From: Larus michahellis
Lineage: Eukaryota > Chordata > Aves > Charadriiformes > Laridae
DNA length: 64,000 bases
Direction: 5' to 3'
NCBI RefSeq assembly: GCF_964199755.1
Contig: NC_133906.1
Coordinates: forward strand, 15,163,378-15,227,377
In this document: positions 12,654 to 25,700 of the stretch, piece after piece
Position numbering within the stretch: position 1 is the stretch's first letter
Layout: every line of letters begins with the position of its first letter
Notes under the pieces: model-generated
Seen by the model: the letters and a program-made list of their open reading frames with translations, nothing else
Told to the model about the DNA's origin: nothing
The model's database searches: none
Translations under genes and position numbers: made by a program

Positions 12654-12676
12654 CCCCCCCCCCCCCCCCCCCCCCC
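12654..12676. repeat. 23-base poly(C) tract
   Basis: An unbroken run of 23 C residues starts about 22 bases after the proposed C5orf24 exon-1 donor. The run's length may be unreliable in an assembly. Confidence 0.9.
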
Positions 12677-13920
12677 TCCCCGGGCCCCTTCTCCGTGCGG
12701 TGGGAGGCGGCGGGCGGGCAAGATGGAGACGCGGCCGGCGGGGGAGGGGAGCGGAGCGGTGCGGAGCAAAGCTCCGCTCCCCTCCCCCGCCGGCCGCGTC
12801 CAGCCCCGCCGCTGAGGGGGAACCCCCGATCTCCTCACGGCGGGTCCAGTCTGCGCAACATTCCGGGGTGAGGGAGGGAAGCTGCGCCACCGCCACCCCG
12901 TCCCGCTGTCCCCCGGCGGGAGGAGGCCGCACCCTGGGCCGAGGTTGAAGGGAGGGCCGTGGGGGAAGTTTGGGCCGGGCCCTGTTTCTTGCCGCCCACA
13001 CAGGACAGGTGACACGCGAGGCGACCCCCGGCTGTGGTGGCAGCCCCTTTGTCCCCTCAGCTGGCCCTTGGCCCCTTCAGGTGAAGCTGGGCCCTCCTGC
13101 TGCCTCCCAGCCCGGCCTCTGTCCGCTCTGCTCAGGAATTATTAATTCCCCTCAGCACCCACCGCTCTCCTGTGTGGGGATGGTGGATACGCAGTGCTTT
13201 TACTTAGAGCATACCTGTATTAGCCTGTGGGATCTTAATGCGTGCACGCAGTCCATAAGTGTATTTCCTTAATATACCTAATTAGTGTACGCCTTCGTTT
13301 AGCTGCATGTCAGGGTATCCCGATAATCCCCAAAATGTTCGTTCCATGCCTCTTTGCCGCCTAGCATAATGCATGCGAATGGTGTGTGTCCTTGCAGATA
13401 GTTACAGATAGTTTAGTACATCCTTATTTGTGCATAGCTCTCCTGGGGTAATTAATTAGTGAATAGTTGCACCTTTAATTTGCATGCATTTGTCTCTGGA
13501 TATCTCGCTAAAGAAAGCAACAGTTATTTTGATCCACATGGCTTTTATTTTTCTAAAATGAAAGAGTAGGAGGAACACTCAGTTAATACATTTCTTAAAT
13601 TACGATTTATTTCCATTTCAGTCTTCAGGTGCCACAGTTTCTCTTACAACTCATTTTTTATCTGTATCCTTCAGGTTTTAGATGCAACCTTAAACAAAAA
13701 AAGTCCCGTGTGCTTGTCCGTTGACCATTGTTGAACAGATTCAACAAGTGGACTTTGTCTTTCCATGGTCTAGCATTAAGTACGCTGCAGTGGCTCTGTT
13801 TGGGTGTGTTTTGGGTGTCCGGAGCCTTTCGTACTAGTCCTGTTGCAGAGAAACACCGTCGAAGTGCCCATCAGGAAGGAGATGCTTGATCCATCTCTTA
13901 AGCTTCAGATTCCTTTTGTG

Positions 13921-13946
13921 GGAGGAGGAGGAGGAGGAGGAGGAGG
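13921..13946. repeat. (GGA)n microsatellite
   Basis: About nine uninterrupted GGA triplets. More GGA-rich sequence follows up to the adjoining tandem duplication. Confidence 0.9.
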
Positions 13947-13960
13947 CTAGGGAAGGAGGA

Positions 13961-14150
13961 GAGGGTAGGTGAGAACACCCACTGAGATGAATGAGCACCT
14001 CTTACCTCTCCGAGCTATTGTTCTAGATTACAGCGAGGTCTGTTCCCTGGGGAGAAGAGCGGGTGGGCGAGGACACCCACGGAGATGAATAAGCATTTCC
14101 AGCTCCTCAAAGCCGTTGTTCTAGGCTACGGCGAGGTCTGCTCCTGTTTA
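13961..14150. repeat. Diverged tandem duplication, about 98-bp period
   Basis: Copy 1 (13961 to about 14051) and copy 2 (14059 to about 14150) share the anchors ACACCCAC.GAGATGAAT, GTTGTTCTAG/ATTGTTCTAG and CAGCGAGGTCTG/CGGCGAGGTCTG at matching offsets. Copies differ by scattered substitutions, so the duplication is not very recent. No family is recognised. Confidence 0.8.
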
Positions 14151-17100
14151 CCTGGGCATAGTTCCTTGAGGTGAACGGACAATTTCACAAACACTAATAA
14201 TCCTTTCTTTATAAAGATCTACCTCTACCTGCTCTGTCATTCATATGCATATTTGGATTGCCTTGAAGTTCGGTAATTACAGAACCACAGAATAATCAAG
14301 GTGCAGTTTCACAACCTTACTCCTCTAAGCCAGTCTGTCTGGCCTGATGGCTGCCTTGATTCTGCGCTCCCACATCTCAGTATGTGGGTTTTTTTCTCCA
14401 ACCTCCATTCCCTGTGCTGTGTTTGGGACTTGTCGTACCCTTCAATCAGGTCTTCTAAGTCCATTAAGTTGTCAAAGTCATCTTTTTGAGGTCTGATTAG
14501 GTTTTTTTTAAGTAACTGGGACCAGAGGCGAGTGGGTCAGTGGCAGCCAGCGGGTAACGCGGCTTAGGCTGACCTGGGACCTCAGTCTGTCTCCGTGCTT
14601 CTAATGGAAGTTTGTGTTTCTGTTCCTCTCTTGCCTCAATGCCAGTCAACGGTTGCCTTTGCTTTCTTGTTGGATTAGTTTTCACCTGGGTCAGATCCCC
14701 GGTGTTGGTTTATTGTGCCCTTGCACAATAGTTAGTGTTGGCACAAGGAGCGGGAACATGGGAGAAGAGGAAAGGGTGAGATTGTCCTGTTCAGAAAAAA
14801 TGCAGATTCAGAGTGGTTTCTATTGATTATGAAACCAAACTGTCGATTGTGTCAGTGTAACTGGAGATGCGCAATTAATGAAATCATTGGCGTGATCTTC
14901 CTTAATTTTTGTGAAGCTGTCTTAACCCTTTCAAGCGTGCTGTTTTGCATCATCACATGGTTATAGGATCTCAATTTGAGTGGGGGGAAGAAGTCAGCTG
15001 ACGTTTTTGCTGATGTTAGTAGCATCTAGTGAAACTCTGCCCTTGGATATGACTTATTTGTTTTTTAAGGTTAGAAAGCCTAACAATTACTTGTTTGCCT
15101 GGTTTTGCAATGAAATCATGAGTGATCCCTAAAAGTTCACAGTTTACTTGACTCTTAGTCTAGCTAGTGCTTGACAATGTCTAATCTTTGTGAGACCAGC
15201 GCTGATCTCCGTCCTTAATACAAAGCAGGGTTGCAGGTCCATGGTAAGGAGCAGGAGTCGCAGCCCCCTTGTGAGGCAAGGTTCCCCCTCCACCTGGCAC
15301 GTCTGTGGAAGAGGAATTTGAAGGGGGTGGGTGTATTAACTCCAAATAACTCTTCCCTTCAGTTCCATCATGTAAGAAAATGACCCTGGGTTACAGGGGG
15401 GAGGACCGTACTTGTAAGTTCTTGTACTGCTTGGGGAACTCTCTAATTTCTTAGTCCTTTTGCACTAAGAATAACTGAGAAATAAACTGTTTTCAGTTAT
15501 GTTGTCTGTTCAATTTGCAGTCACACGTTGTCATGTAGTAGCTCTAGTGAGTCAGTGCTGTAAAGAAATTGTTTCTTTTATTTTGGGTGTTTTTAATATA
15601 TTTTACCTAGTGTCAGATGATAAGAAGAATCATATTATACAATCAACTGCGGAAAGTGCTTCATCAGCACAGTTTGGAGAAACTGGTTATCTCGCTTCAG
15701 AAGTAGCTTAGATTTCAAATGTAGGTTCAGGTGTTACAGCGTATGTTGTGCCACTGATAGGATTTCATACTTAGTATTTTTAAAATATTTACATTTATGG
15801 GAATACTCAAGGCAAGGTGCAGCATTGTGAAACAAGCAGTTACGGTTTTTAAAAATTGGGTAAGGCCCTACTTTTGCAAGAGTTAACATATAGAAAAGGA
15901 GCTGACAATAAAAGGGACACTTGAAAGGAACACTTAAAGTGATATAATTCATTCTTTTAACTGAGTGATGAAAGTATTTCTCGCACCCGCTGTCCTAAGA
16001 GGGAAGAGCAGAACCAATACCGTATCTCTGTCGCCATCTTGAAAGGGAAAATATTGCTACTGCTTAAACTCCCCCCACGCAAAGAAAATGAGCCCTATTG
16101 GTATTCCCCAGGGCCAGCAGCCCCTGTGCTGCTGTGTCGTACGTGGCATAGAGCGTTCTTTATGCAGAGATCTTGAACAGAGCTGGTCCTGTGCTCCGCT
16201 CCGGCGGTTTTAATTGGTAGAAGTGACGTTCAGAGTAGTAGTGTAGCAATAATACTTGTAGCTGCTTGTGTTTTTAAGTACTATGTCTTATACTTTGTAT
16301 GTATTGGCTGTAAGCGAGGTTGGATGATGATGAAAAAGTACTGCTGCAGCCTCCTACAGCTCCGTCAATCCTGCTGAAATCATTGCAAGCTTGGTGGTGG
16401 AAAACTTCAGGAAAATGAGTGGGTTTTATATACTAACTCTCATTAAAAGCAAAGTTGTCCCTGTTGTCAAGAGGCGTTTACCTTTCCTGGTATTTGTCAT
16501 TTGAAAAGCTGTAATACAGATGTACTTCCAGTTTTGTTCAATTTTGCTCTGATTCAGGCGTGTTTTACCAGAAGTGAAAAGCACTTGCTGAGTCAGGTCT
16601 GTTCTGGTGCTAACCAGGCTGTAGTTACAGAACGCAGGCTGGGGTGGGTGAGACTGGAGCACTTGCCTGCTTCTTATGTTGGAACTGATTATTCTGCTGA
16701 ATGCAAATAATGGGTCACAGGTCCAGTACTCAGTACAAAATATTTCATGAGCAAGTGCCTGTTGTGGGGGGGGCTTGCATACTTTCTCTGCTTGTCAAAG
16801 TTTTCATCTTTTCTATGCTGGCAGCTAAACTCTGCCTATGAAAAAGGCAAAGGGAAGCTAATGACAGCATCATGTCACAACCCATGAGGGTGTTTTTATG
16901 TAATGTGATTTGAGTAGCTTTGGTCTTAAAACTTTGTGTAGTGAACAAAACATGAATGGGGATTTTCTGTATAGTTTCAAGCCTAGAGATAGATGGGCCA
17001 TACCAGTAACAGAAGCCTTAGCAGTTGCAAGCTAGAACTGCATGGTATGTTAACCTGTATTTAGGGGTACAAGGATGCGTTCTGTCTGTGTCCAAACCCT

Positions 17101-17721
17101 GTACTATACTATCACTGGAATTAGGTGAATTTTTTTCAGTTTCTTGCTGCATCTGTATTGCCTATAATATGGTTTCTGTTTCATCTCCCAGCAGAAGAAA
17201 GCAAACGATATCAAGCTTAACTGTGAAATAAAAAAAATAAAAAATCTTAATGGCAGCCTCATACGTCATGTATTGACCAATCAGTAGCCTGGCTGTCACC
17301 TGGGCAAAGCAAACCCTCAGACTCACCTAAGCAGGTTAACTTCGCAGGCACTCAGGAGAGCGGCAGTGCAGCTATACTTTAAAAGGAGGGGACGTTACCA
17401 TGTCCAGAAATCCCTCCGCAGCAAAGCTATGCAGGCCCTGGGTGGATGGTCCTGTTTCTTTCTCTCTTTCTAGCAGCGGTGGAGCTTCTGTGCTTCGTTG
17501 CACAGGAAGCTGTAATGCTGCCTCTCTTTTCCCAAAGCTGGCTTATCCAGTTGTCTCCTCCCTTCCCCAGCATTTGTATAGAAATAAATTACCAGATAGA
17601 AAAGGATCCATACAGGAAATCTCTACAGCCACTTTCCAGTAAAAGTCTTTTTGAAATATGACTAAATTTTGTTACTGCAGTGCCTCATCTTAACTATTTG
17701 TTTACACATTGAACCAGTCAG

Positions 17722-17747
17722 TTAAATCAGTTTAAAAACTGATTTAA
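17722..17747. repeat. Perfect inverted repeat, 12-bp arms
   Basis: Arm TTAAATCAGTTT (17722-17733), a 2-base spacer, then its exact reverse complement (17736-17747). It lies inside C5orf24 intron 1. Confidence 0.9.
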
Positions 17748-18090
17748 GTAAACTGATGTAAATATCTTTTACGTGTTTATTTACAGGTTTAAAACAAGTA
17801 AGTTCTATTTTGCTGGAAACTTTTCCAGACGGTTTTATTTAAGCATGCTTGCACATAAAGTTGTATGTGTTTGGCTATACAACTTAGCTAGAGTGTGATT
17901 TTTAAATTGGCATAGCTTTGCATTTTATACCAATTCTCATTTATACTGTATATCTCTCTGCCGGGAAGCCTGCTTCCACTCTACAGATAGACTCACTACA
18001 TTCTTTTATTCCCCACTGTAATGTGAATGAAGTAAAATTATGCCGTAGATGTCCATGTTAGGGTAATTAACCTTGATTACAGATTTTCTT

Positions 18091-18118
18091 TTTAAGACTT
18101 TTCAAAAAAAGTCTTAAA
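18091..18118. repeat. Perfect inverted repeat, 12-bp arms, 4-base loop
   Basis: Arm TTTAAGACTTTT (18091-18102), loop CAAA, then the exact reverse complement (18107-18118). It lies about 345 bp from the similar hairpin at 17722 but has a different sequence. Confidence 0.9.
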
Positions 18119-20097
18119 TCAAAAAACACAGACTACGATCCTTGGCTACTACTTGAAATTTTCATGGTTTGATGAAAAATGGTGCAGAGAGGTGGGGGGG
18201 AAGCATAAAAGCAATCCTGTTGGCAGTCTTCCACCAAGATTGTGGGGTTTTTTAAGCTTCCTCTTGTAAGAAATTTTAAACAGTTAATGATTTGTATGTC
18301 TGTCTTCTGTCATCAATTAGAGTGATACTGGCTGCTGCCAGATGGAAGGTAAACTAGCATCAACCAGGTTTTGTGTGTAAAGTTAGAGTCTGTGGAGAGC
18401 TCACAGGGGTATTGCAGTAGACACAAAACACATGCATATGGTGATGAAGCTCCAATGTGTGCCGGTTACAGCAGGATATACTCACTGTCTAGGAGTACCT
18501 GCGATGGTTCTCCCCAAGAAAGATGGATGGTGTCTGTTGGAAAAATCCCTCTGACTATAATGAAGAGAAAAAGCAGAGAATAAGAATGTAACATAGACAG
18601 GAACAAGTCTGAGCAGTGGTCAGTCTCCTGAGAAATACCAGGCGCCCTCACTTTATTCAGTGCCTTCTCCTTGCTCTGGTGTGTTCCTTGGATGCCGGGC
18701 AGCTGAACTGATCCTTCTTTGTGGCAGCCCAGCTCGGAGCAGCTTGCTTTTTGGGGCTGAAGCCAGTATTCCTGCATTTAAAGTGAGCACTGAGACAAGA
18801 ATGCTGCTAACTGCTCCAAGTATCCTCTAGTGTATCAACAAACAGATGAATAGCCTTTCAGAGCCGCTGGGCTTACTGTTGCAGCAGCAAAAATACATTA
18901 TCAGAACCCTTATGTTTGCAATTATGTATCATGAAAAATCTCAGGTATTTTTTGTGATACTGTAAACCCTATTCTAGTGGGGTTAAAGGAAGGTAACATT
19001 TTTTTGACTGGTGATTATAGAAAACTTTAAGCTTCCTTTTTATTGCTGCACAGAAAAGTCTGTCTGGTCTCTTGACCTGTAACTTACTTCCTTTGTTCTT
19101 TGCTAAGCGCAGGCTTGCTAATTATTCTTAGTTGTTTCATTTACTAGTCAACACCTGCAATAACAGTGGTTTCACATTTGCTCCACTGTACCCCGTTCAA
19201 CACACCAGAATTGTAGCTCTCAGATAATCTCTGCTAGAACTATCTAATATTTAAACTATATTACTATCATAATTTCACTATTTGACATAAAACCATATTC
19301 ATATATTTGCACAAGAGTAATGCATACAGTGTAATGTGCATTTGACAAGCCAAGGTAAATTGGGTGTTACAGCAGGGAGTCGTAAGAAAAGGGCATGGGG
19401 ATTTACTCCTGGGTAAACAGACTTTCTCTCTGGCTGGGAGGAGACATTTATAACTGCCAAACAAATTCAGTAATCAATGGTAGCATTTAAATTGGGTTGC
19501 CGTAGGTGATATTCCAGAGCCAATGCAGGGAAAATACAATAAATCTTCCAGACCTTATCTACTAGAGAAATTTACCGCAGGAGGAAATATTTGGTGTCCT
19601 AAGCGTGACTGTAGGGCACAGAAATACTCTGACGTGCCAGATATTGATTGTCTTAATCTTGTCTTCAGCATGGCTAAATATTATTATCTTAAACTGAGTA
19701 TTTGCAGCTCATTAAGTTGTAGAACCAATATAGTTGAATGGGTGAAGATGTTGCTCCTTGAGTGGCTTGCTGGGTTCTTACGCTATCACCACTATTAAGA
19801 CATCTGAGGCAGTACCTGTGCAGTTGGTATTTAGAAGCATTAATATTTAAAAAGTTTTAGAATGCCAGTAACATTATTAATCGTTGTGATTCTGCCCCAG
19901 TACATAGGCTGCAGGGATTTGATATGACGGATATAAGCATAAACAATTTGCTTAGAAATAATTGCTTGTAATTGTGATGGTGACCGTAAGTGGCTTCTAG
20001 CAGCTGGATGTCAGTTTGTCCATTGGAACTGGGGTTATCCTACAGTAACATGCAGGTGAGAGTCGCCCTTCTACAGTCCTAAAGATAGGGCTTTTAA

Positions 20098-21281
20098 CAT
20101 AGAATCCTAGAATGGTTTGAGCTGGAAGGGACCTTGAAGACCATCCAGTTCCACCCCCCTGCCCTGGGCAGGGACACCTCCCACCAGATCAGGTTGCTCC
20201 AAGCCCCGTCCAACCTGGCCTTGAACCCCTCCAGGGATGGGGCAGCCACAGCTTCTCTGGGCAACCTGGGCCAGGGGCTCACCACCCTCACAGCAAACAA
20301 TTTCTTCCCGAGATCTAAATGTGCCCTCTTTCATTTTAAAACTGTTCCCCTTTGCCCTGTGGCTCCCCTCCCTGATCCAGAGTCCCTCCCCAGCTTTCCT
20401 GGAGCCCCTTGAGGGACTGGAAGGGGCTCCAAGGTCTCCCCGGAGCCTTCTCTTCTCCAGGCTGAATCTCCCTAACTCTCTCAGCCTGTCCTCACAGCAG
20501 AGGGGCTCCAGCCCTCCCAGCATCTCCGGGGCCTCCTCTGGCCCCGCTCCAACAGCTCCGTGTCCTTCTGCTGTTGGTGGCCCCAAAGCTGGAGGCAGCA
20601 CTGCAGGGGGGTCTCCCCAGAGCGGAGCAGAGGGGCAGAATCCACCCCCCTCGCCCTGCTGCCCACTCTGCTGGGGATGCAGCCCAGGCTGTGGGGGGTT
20701 TCTGGGCTGCCAGCGCATGTTGCTGGCTCATGTTGAGCTTCTCATCCACCAACACCCCCAAGTCCTTCTCCTCAGGGCTGCTCTCTAGCCATTATCTGCC
20801 CAGCCTGCATTTGTGCTTGGGATTATGCCAACCCACGTGCAGGATCTTGCACTTGGCCTTGTTGAACTTCATGAGGTTGGCATGGGCCCACCTCTCCAGC
20901 TTGTCCAGGTCGCTCTGGATGGCATCCCTTCCCTCCAGCGTGTCAACTGCTCCACTCAGCTTGGTGTCATCAGCAAACTTGCTGAGGGTGCACTTGATCC
21001 CACTGTCCGTGTCGCTGACAAAGCTGTTGAGCAGCACCGGTCCCAGCACCGACCCCTGAGGAACGCCACTCATCACTGGTCTCCACTTGAACATCGAGCC
21101 ATTGACCACAACTCTCTGAGTGCGGACATCCAGCCAATTCCTTATCCACTGAGTGGTGCATCCATCAAATCCATGTCTCTCCAATTTAGAGATGCAGGAC
21201 AGTGTCAAATGCTTTGCACAAGTCCAGGTAGATGATGTCATTGTATCTACCAATGCTATAACCCTGCTGTAGAAGGCCACC
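20098..21281 (-). mobile_element. CR1 LINE, 5'-truncated, 3' part
   Basis: CR1 is the dominant bird non-LTR retrotransposon. On the minus strand the copy ends at CATAGAATCCTAG (20098), the usual ATTCTATG-type tail. It encodes the C-terminal half of reverse transcriptase: [13 protein letters not shown], then the FADDTKL catalytic block, then [15 protein letters not shown], with LERGQRRPRR and [11 protein letters not shown] further on. The open reading at 20792-21280 is part of this domain and not a host gene. Frame changes split the domain; the residues [11 protein letters not shown] lie in a different frame near 21180-21240. The copy is a decayed fossil and is interrupted at 21281 by an LTR. 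Confidence 0.95.
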
Positions 21282-21792
21282 GTCCAGGTTTCAGCTGGAA
21301 TAGAGTTAATTTTCTTCCTAGTAGATGCTGTGTTTTGGATTTAGTACGAGAATAATGCTGATAACACGCATTATTTTAGTTGTCGCTAAGTGTGTTTATA
21401 TTAGTCAAGGACTTTTTCACCTCCCCATAGAAGCCAAGAGGGAGCATAGACAGGGCAAGCTTGACACAGGAATATTCCATACCATAGATATTGTGCTCAG
21501 TATATAAACAGGGCTTGGCCAGGGACAGGAGTCCACGATCATGGCTTGCGGTGGGCTGGGCAAGTGGTAATCGGGTGGTGAGAGCCACTTGCATCACTTT
21601 ATTTTGTATATTCTTTTATCATTATTATTGTTATTTTCTTCTTCTGTTATTCTTCTATTAAACTGTTTTTCTCTCAGCCCACAAGGTTATTTTTTCCCTT
21701 TCCCCTTTCTTCTCCCTACCTTACTGGGGGAAGCAGGGGAGTGAGCAAGTGGCTGTGTGGTCCTAGTTGCTGTCTGGGGTTAAACCACGACA
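21282..21792 (+). mobile_element. Solo LTR of an avian endogenous retrovirus, nested in CR1
   Basis: A 511-bp solo LTR, with no internal retroviral sequence. It runs from GTCCAGGTTTCAGCTGG to GGGGTTAAACCACGACA. A TATA-like box (TATATAAAC) near 21501 and an ATTAAA near 21656 give + orientation. Both flanks carry GCCACC (21276-21281 and 21793-21798), a 6-bp target duplication, which suggests a class II (ERVK-like) element; the family name is uncertain. It is younger than the CR1 it sits in. I recall this LTR type as repetitive in many non-galliform birds. Confidence 0.85.
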
Positions 21793-21845
21793 GCCACCAA
21801 ATTTCTCAGGCACGATTTGGCCTTAGGGAAGAGATGAGATTCAGT
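21793..21845 (-). mobile_element. CR1 LINE, 5' remainder beyond the LTR
   Basis: Read on the minus strand, the sequence gives K-S-C-L-R-N-L-V just before the target duplication, and A-F-Y continues on the other side of the LTR. This matches the CR1 pattern (K/R)SCLTNLVAFYD. The 5' truncation point near 21845 is approximate. Confidence 0.75.
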
Positions 21846-22191
21846 TAGAAAGGTTTGAAATCGTGGTGGGTGAGCGGATATTGTATATCTTGGTTGCTGA
21901 AATGCTCTTGTTCAGTTCTTTAATGTACTTCCCTAATTATGCCTATCTGAATAATATGTGGTTTAAATTGTCATTTTTAACTCTTTGTGCAAGTTACTGT
22001 GCAAAACCTCAAGCAAAAGCTTAATAAAACTCATTTTAAAAAGTAATTTACTGACATCGGTACTGTTTAGTAAAAATAGACGAAGTAGTTTGGACTAATT
22101 TTAAGAAATAGAGGTAGCTTTTGAAAGATTTGTGGAATGCTGCAGTATTATTTTATATTGATACATATTTGTCTCTCTCTGTTTTTGTTAG

Positions 22192-22761
<570 letters not shown>

Positions 22762-25700
22762 AAGTAGGGAATTAGTAACTCCTTACTAATCCGCTTTACT
22801 CTGAATTTTGGCATGTTTCTTGCATTTTGTTGTAGTGTTTGCCTAAGTCTGAGTTTCCTAGATTTTGTTTTTATTCAAATAACGCCACAGCCTAGGAGTG
22901 CAATTCAGTAACTTAAAGCAATGTGGAGAGGGCACTGGTTTAAAGGGGGTTTTGTTGGTTTTAAATCATAATTTATAGGCAAGTCTGAAGTGTTGCGTAT
23001 GCCTTGGTGTCGATACTTACGTAATGTCCATGTCCCTATTTTTACATTCACTTTCTGGTAAATCTAGTTGTATAGTTACGCATTAAATAATTGAAATAAG
23101 GAGGACAGAATTAGCTGGCTGTTGGTTCATGATGTGGCCTATCCAGCAATAAGGAATTTAACCAGGCGAGTTATTACTTGATAAGAAAAACTGGTAGAGA
23201 AAGCAACAAGCTATACTTTCTGCTGCTGCAGGAGCTTCTACAGACCTCAAATAGATAGTTGTTTAAAAAAAAAACCAAACAAACAAAACCACCTTTTTTT
23301 AAAGTGCTGATTTCAGGTGGCTTTTGTTTCTGGAGTTGTAGCAGTAAGACAATTTCAACTAATACTCCAAAAATATTTTTGAAAATATTAAAGGAAATTG
23401 AGCATTTGTACAGCGCATTACAGCTTCACAGCGCCTTATTAATACAAGCTAATTTGCCTTTAGGTGATAGCTGTTCTTTTAGTTAAGCTGTTACAGGATT
23501 CTGCTGTGTAATTTTGAAATGCCTACTAGTATATATACCAAACCACAAATAATTCTTTGAAATTTGAAATATTTTATAAGAAATTAAGTACTGTTCATTC
23601 TAGTTACACACTTGGTTAATATTAAACACTATGTTCTTAAATCTGTAAATAGCTATTTACGCTGTTTTTTGCCTTTAAAATCTGTGCTTAGGTGGCGACA
23701 GTTTAATAGCTTTTAAAGTATTAATCTATAATGTTTACAAATTAAACTTTTTAAATAGAGACTGTTGCCAAGTTTTCAGACTTAGTTTTGCCAGATATTC
23801 CTGGAAATACAGTTATTTCGTTGTTTGACACTTATACTATATTTAAGTTATGGAAGGTTATATATCTACCAAAGGACACCATTTTCATGATTTATAAAAG
23901 CAAACTGTATAGCTGATGCAAACAGGATGCAGTTTACTGCACTGCTAGACCCCAGATATAAAGTAATTCATCTATGCATGCAAGCTGAAAAAAATGTTGT
24001 TGGTTAACTATAAATACCTTTCTTGACTCAAACTAAAACCTTCCCTCCTTCCAAAAGAAATGTTCCATTTTTCAACTGGGTGTGTTTAATTTTTTTTTTA
24101 AGTGTGAGAGAGTGTGTGAGTGCGTGTGTAAAAGACTTTAATCTAGACTTCAAAAAAATCAGTCCTCAATGTTGCATATTGTTTGTTCTAAATTTATTTT
24201 GCTGGAATTAAACCTTTTTTCTTTCATTTGGAAGAAAGTTTACGTTTAAGTTGTTTCACATATAACATGACATTTTGATAAATTTATAGCTTCAAGTATC
24301 TAGGGAGGGGGAATATAGAGAGTATGCAGATTTGGGGGAGCAGAAAAATTTGGGTTAATTGAGCCTGTGCTGAATGAGTAATGATGCTGATAATTTTTGT
24401 TAACATAAATGCTGTTCTGGCCTGCTGTCATTTTGATGAGAACTCTTGATTTCAGTGATGACAACTTAAGAAACAGATGTCATGTTTCATACCTTTTTTA
24501 TCAGGAAAAAAGCAGCAAGCCTTCAGGTGTTCCAGTGATGCCTAACACATATTGAGCTGGACTTTATGCTGTACTTTACAATAGGTGTGTTGAATTGTTT
24601 TGGGGGAACTGTGTATGCACTGGCAACTAAGACAATGAACCTCAACTATACTGGATGGCTCCTTAATCAATAGATGAACTAATGGCAGCTAAACTGCTAC
24701 TAAACAATAGTTTCTTCACACTGAAGCTATGAAATCCAGTTATACGTTCTGTTCCTCAACAAAGTCGCAAGTCTGAAATTTAGCAATCTTTCTCAGAACG
24801 ATGTAACTTCTGACACATGCAAAATGCGAACGTGAGTTAATTCACCCTCAGGATCTGTGTTGTATTGGCTGTTTTTAATCAGATGATTTTTCAACAAAAG
24901 ACTGCTTTAAGTTCTTTCTGAACTCAGCTGGGAAAGCAGTCCTCTTCAGCTGAATGTAGTAACTGCAGGAGTGTCACACCTCGCTGGCAAGGAACGTGTT
25001 GCATGTCACCACTGTACCTTGGAGAAACTCCACTTCTTACCTCCTCCTCTTTCTCCCGTTGGCTCCTGTTCCATTTCTCACTTGTGCATCGACTCGATGG
25101 TGCTGTGCTGTGTGTCAGGAGATAATGCAGATGTATTGCCGTTCTGCTTGTAGAAGGAATTTTGTATTCAAGTATGCTGATGAAATAATGAAATCATCTA
25201 AGCAATTTCTGTTCATTACCATTTTTATTAATTAGATCAGATGGAATATAATCCCAGTGAAAAACAATTAACGTTGTCAATTGTGAAATGATGAGCAGTA
25301 GAAAAGTGTTCAGAGAGTCTAATGGGTTGCTTGGCACTCTGGATTTAGCAAGGAGACCAGAATTGCGCTGCTGGGCATTTCCCGGCGCTGGTTTATTTTA
25401 TATGTTTTATTTTACTGGTGCCATGCAGCGAGGGGAAGAAAAAAGAAGTTAAGAGATTCAAAGTGAACTAGAAGTGGAATTTTCAAATATTTCTGCTTTT
25501 CCTATGTATAATCTGCAGAATACATTGTGCTTTTTTTTTCAACACTTTTCTTTCCATGACAAACACTGAAACAGCATGTTAATGCCTAAACTTTATTAGT
25601 ACCAATGGGAAAACTGGCCTTTTCCCCCCATAGTATAAAAACATTACTTGTAAGGTAAATTGCTTATTTTATATTATATATCATAATTCAGCTATTCATA

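Larger units (their letters stand above)
12280..12960. promoter_or_regulatory. C5orf24: CpG island, C5orf24 promoter
   Basis: Base composition turns sharply GC- and CpG-rich, with several GC boxes (for example CCCCGCCCCC near 12436) and no TATA box. A YY1-like motif, AAAATGGCGAC, lies at 12375-12385. The next gene on the + strand is C5orf24, and human C5orf24 also starts at a CpG island with a noncoding exon. The long GC-rich frames here on both strands reflect composition, not coding. Confidence 0.8.
12632..22191 (+). other. C5orf24: C5orf24 intron 1
   Basis: A 9.6-kb intron from GTAGGT at 12632 to TTTTTGTTAG at 22191. It holds the poly(C) tract, a GGA microsatellite, a 98-bp-period duplication, two short perfect hairpins and the CR1/LTR composite. 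The remainder is AT-rich unique DNA without recognisable exons. The left boundary depends on the exon-1 call. Confidence 0.6.

Noticed and set aside
12269-13015. Long open frames of 100-230 codons on both strands across the C5orf24 promoter
   Set aside because: They are Pro/Arg/Gly/Ala-rich, overlap on both strands and follow CpG-island composition; none shows a domain.
14278-14310. ACAGAACCACAGAATAATCAAGG, similar to the end of another CR1 subfamily
   Set aside because: The resemblance fades within about 30 bp.
20107-21235. Overlapping frames of up to 203 codons on both strands near 20-21 kb
   Set aside because: All lie within a CR1 LINE. The reverse-transcriptase match is on the minus strand and is a decayed copy, not a host gene.
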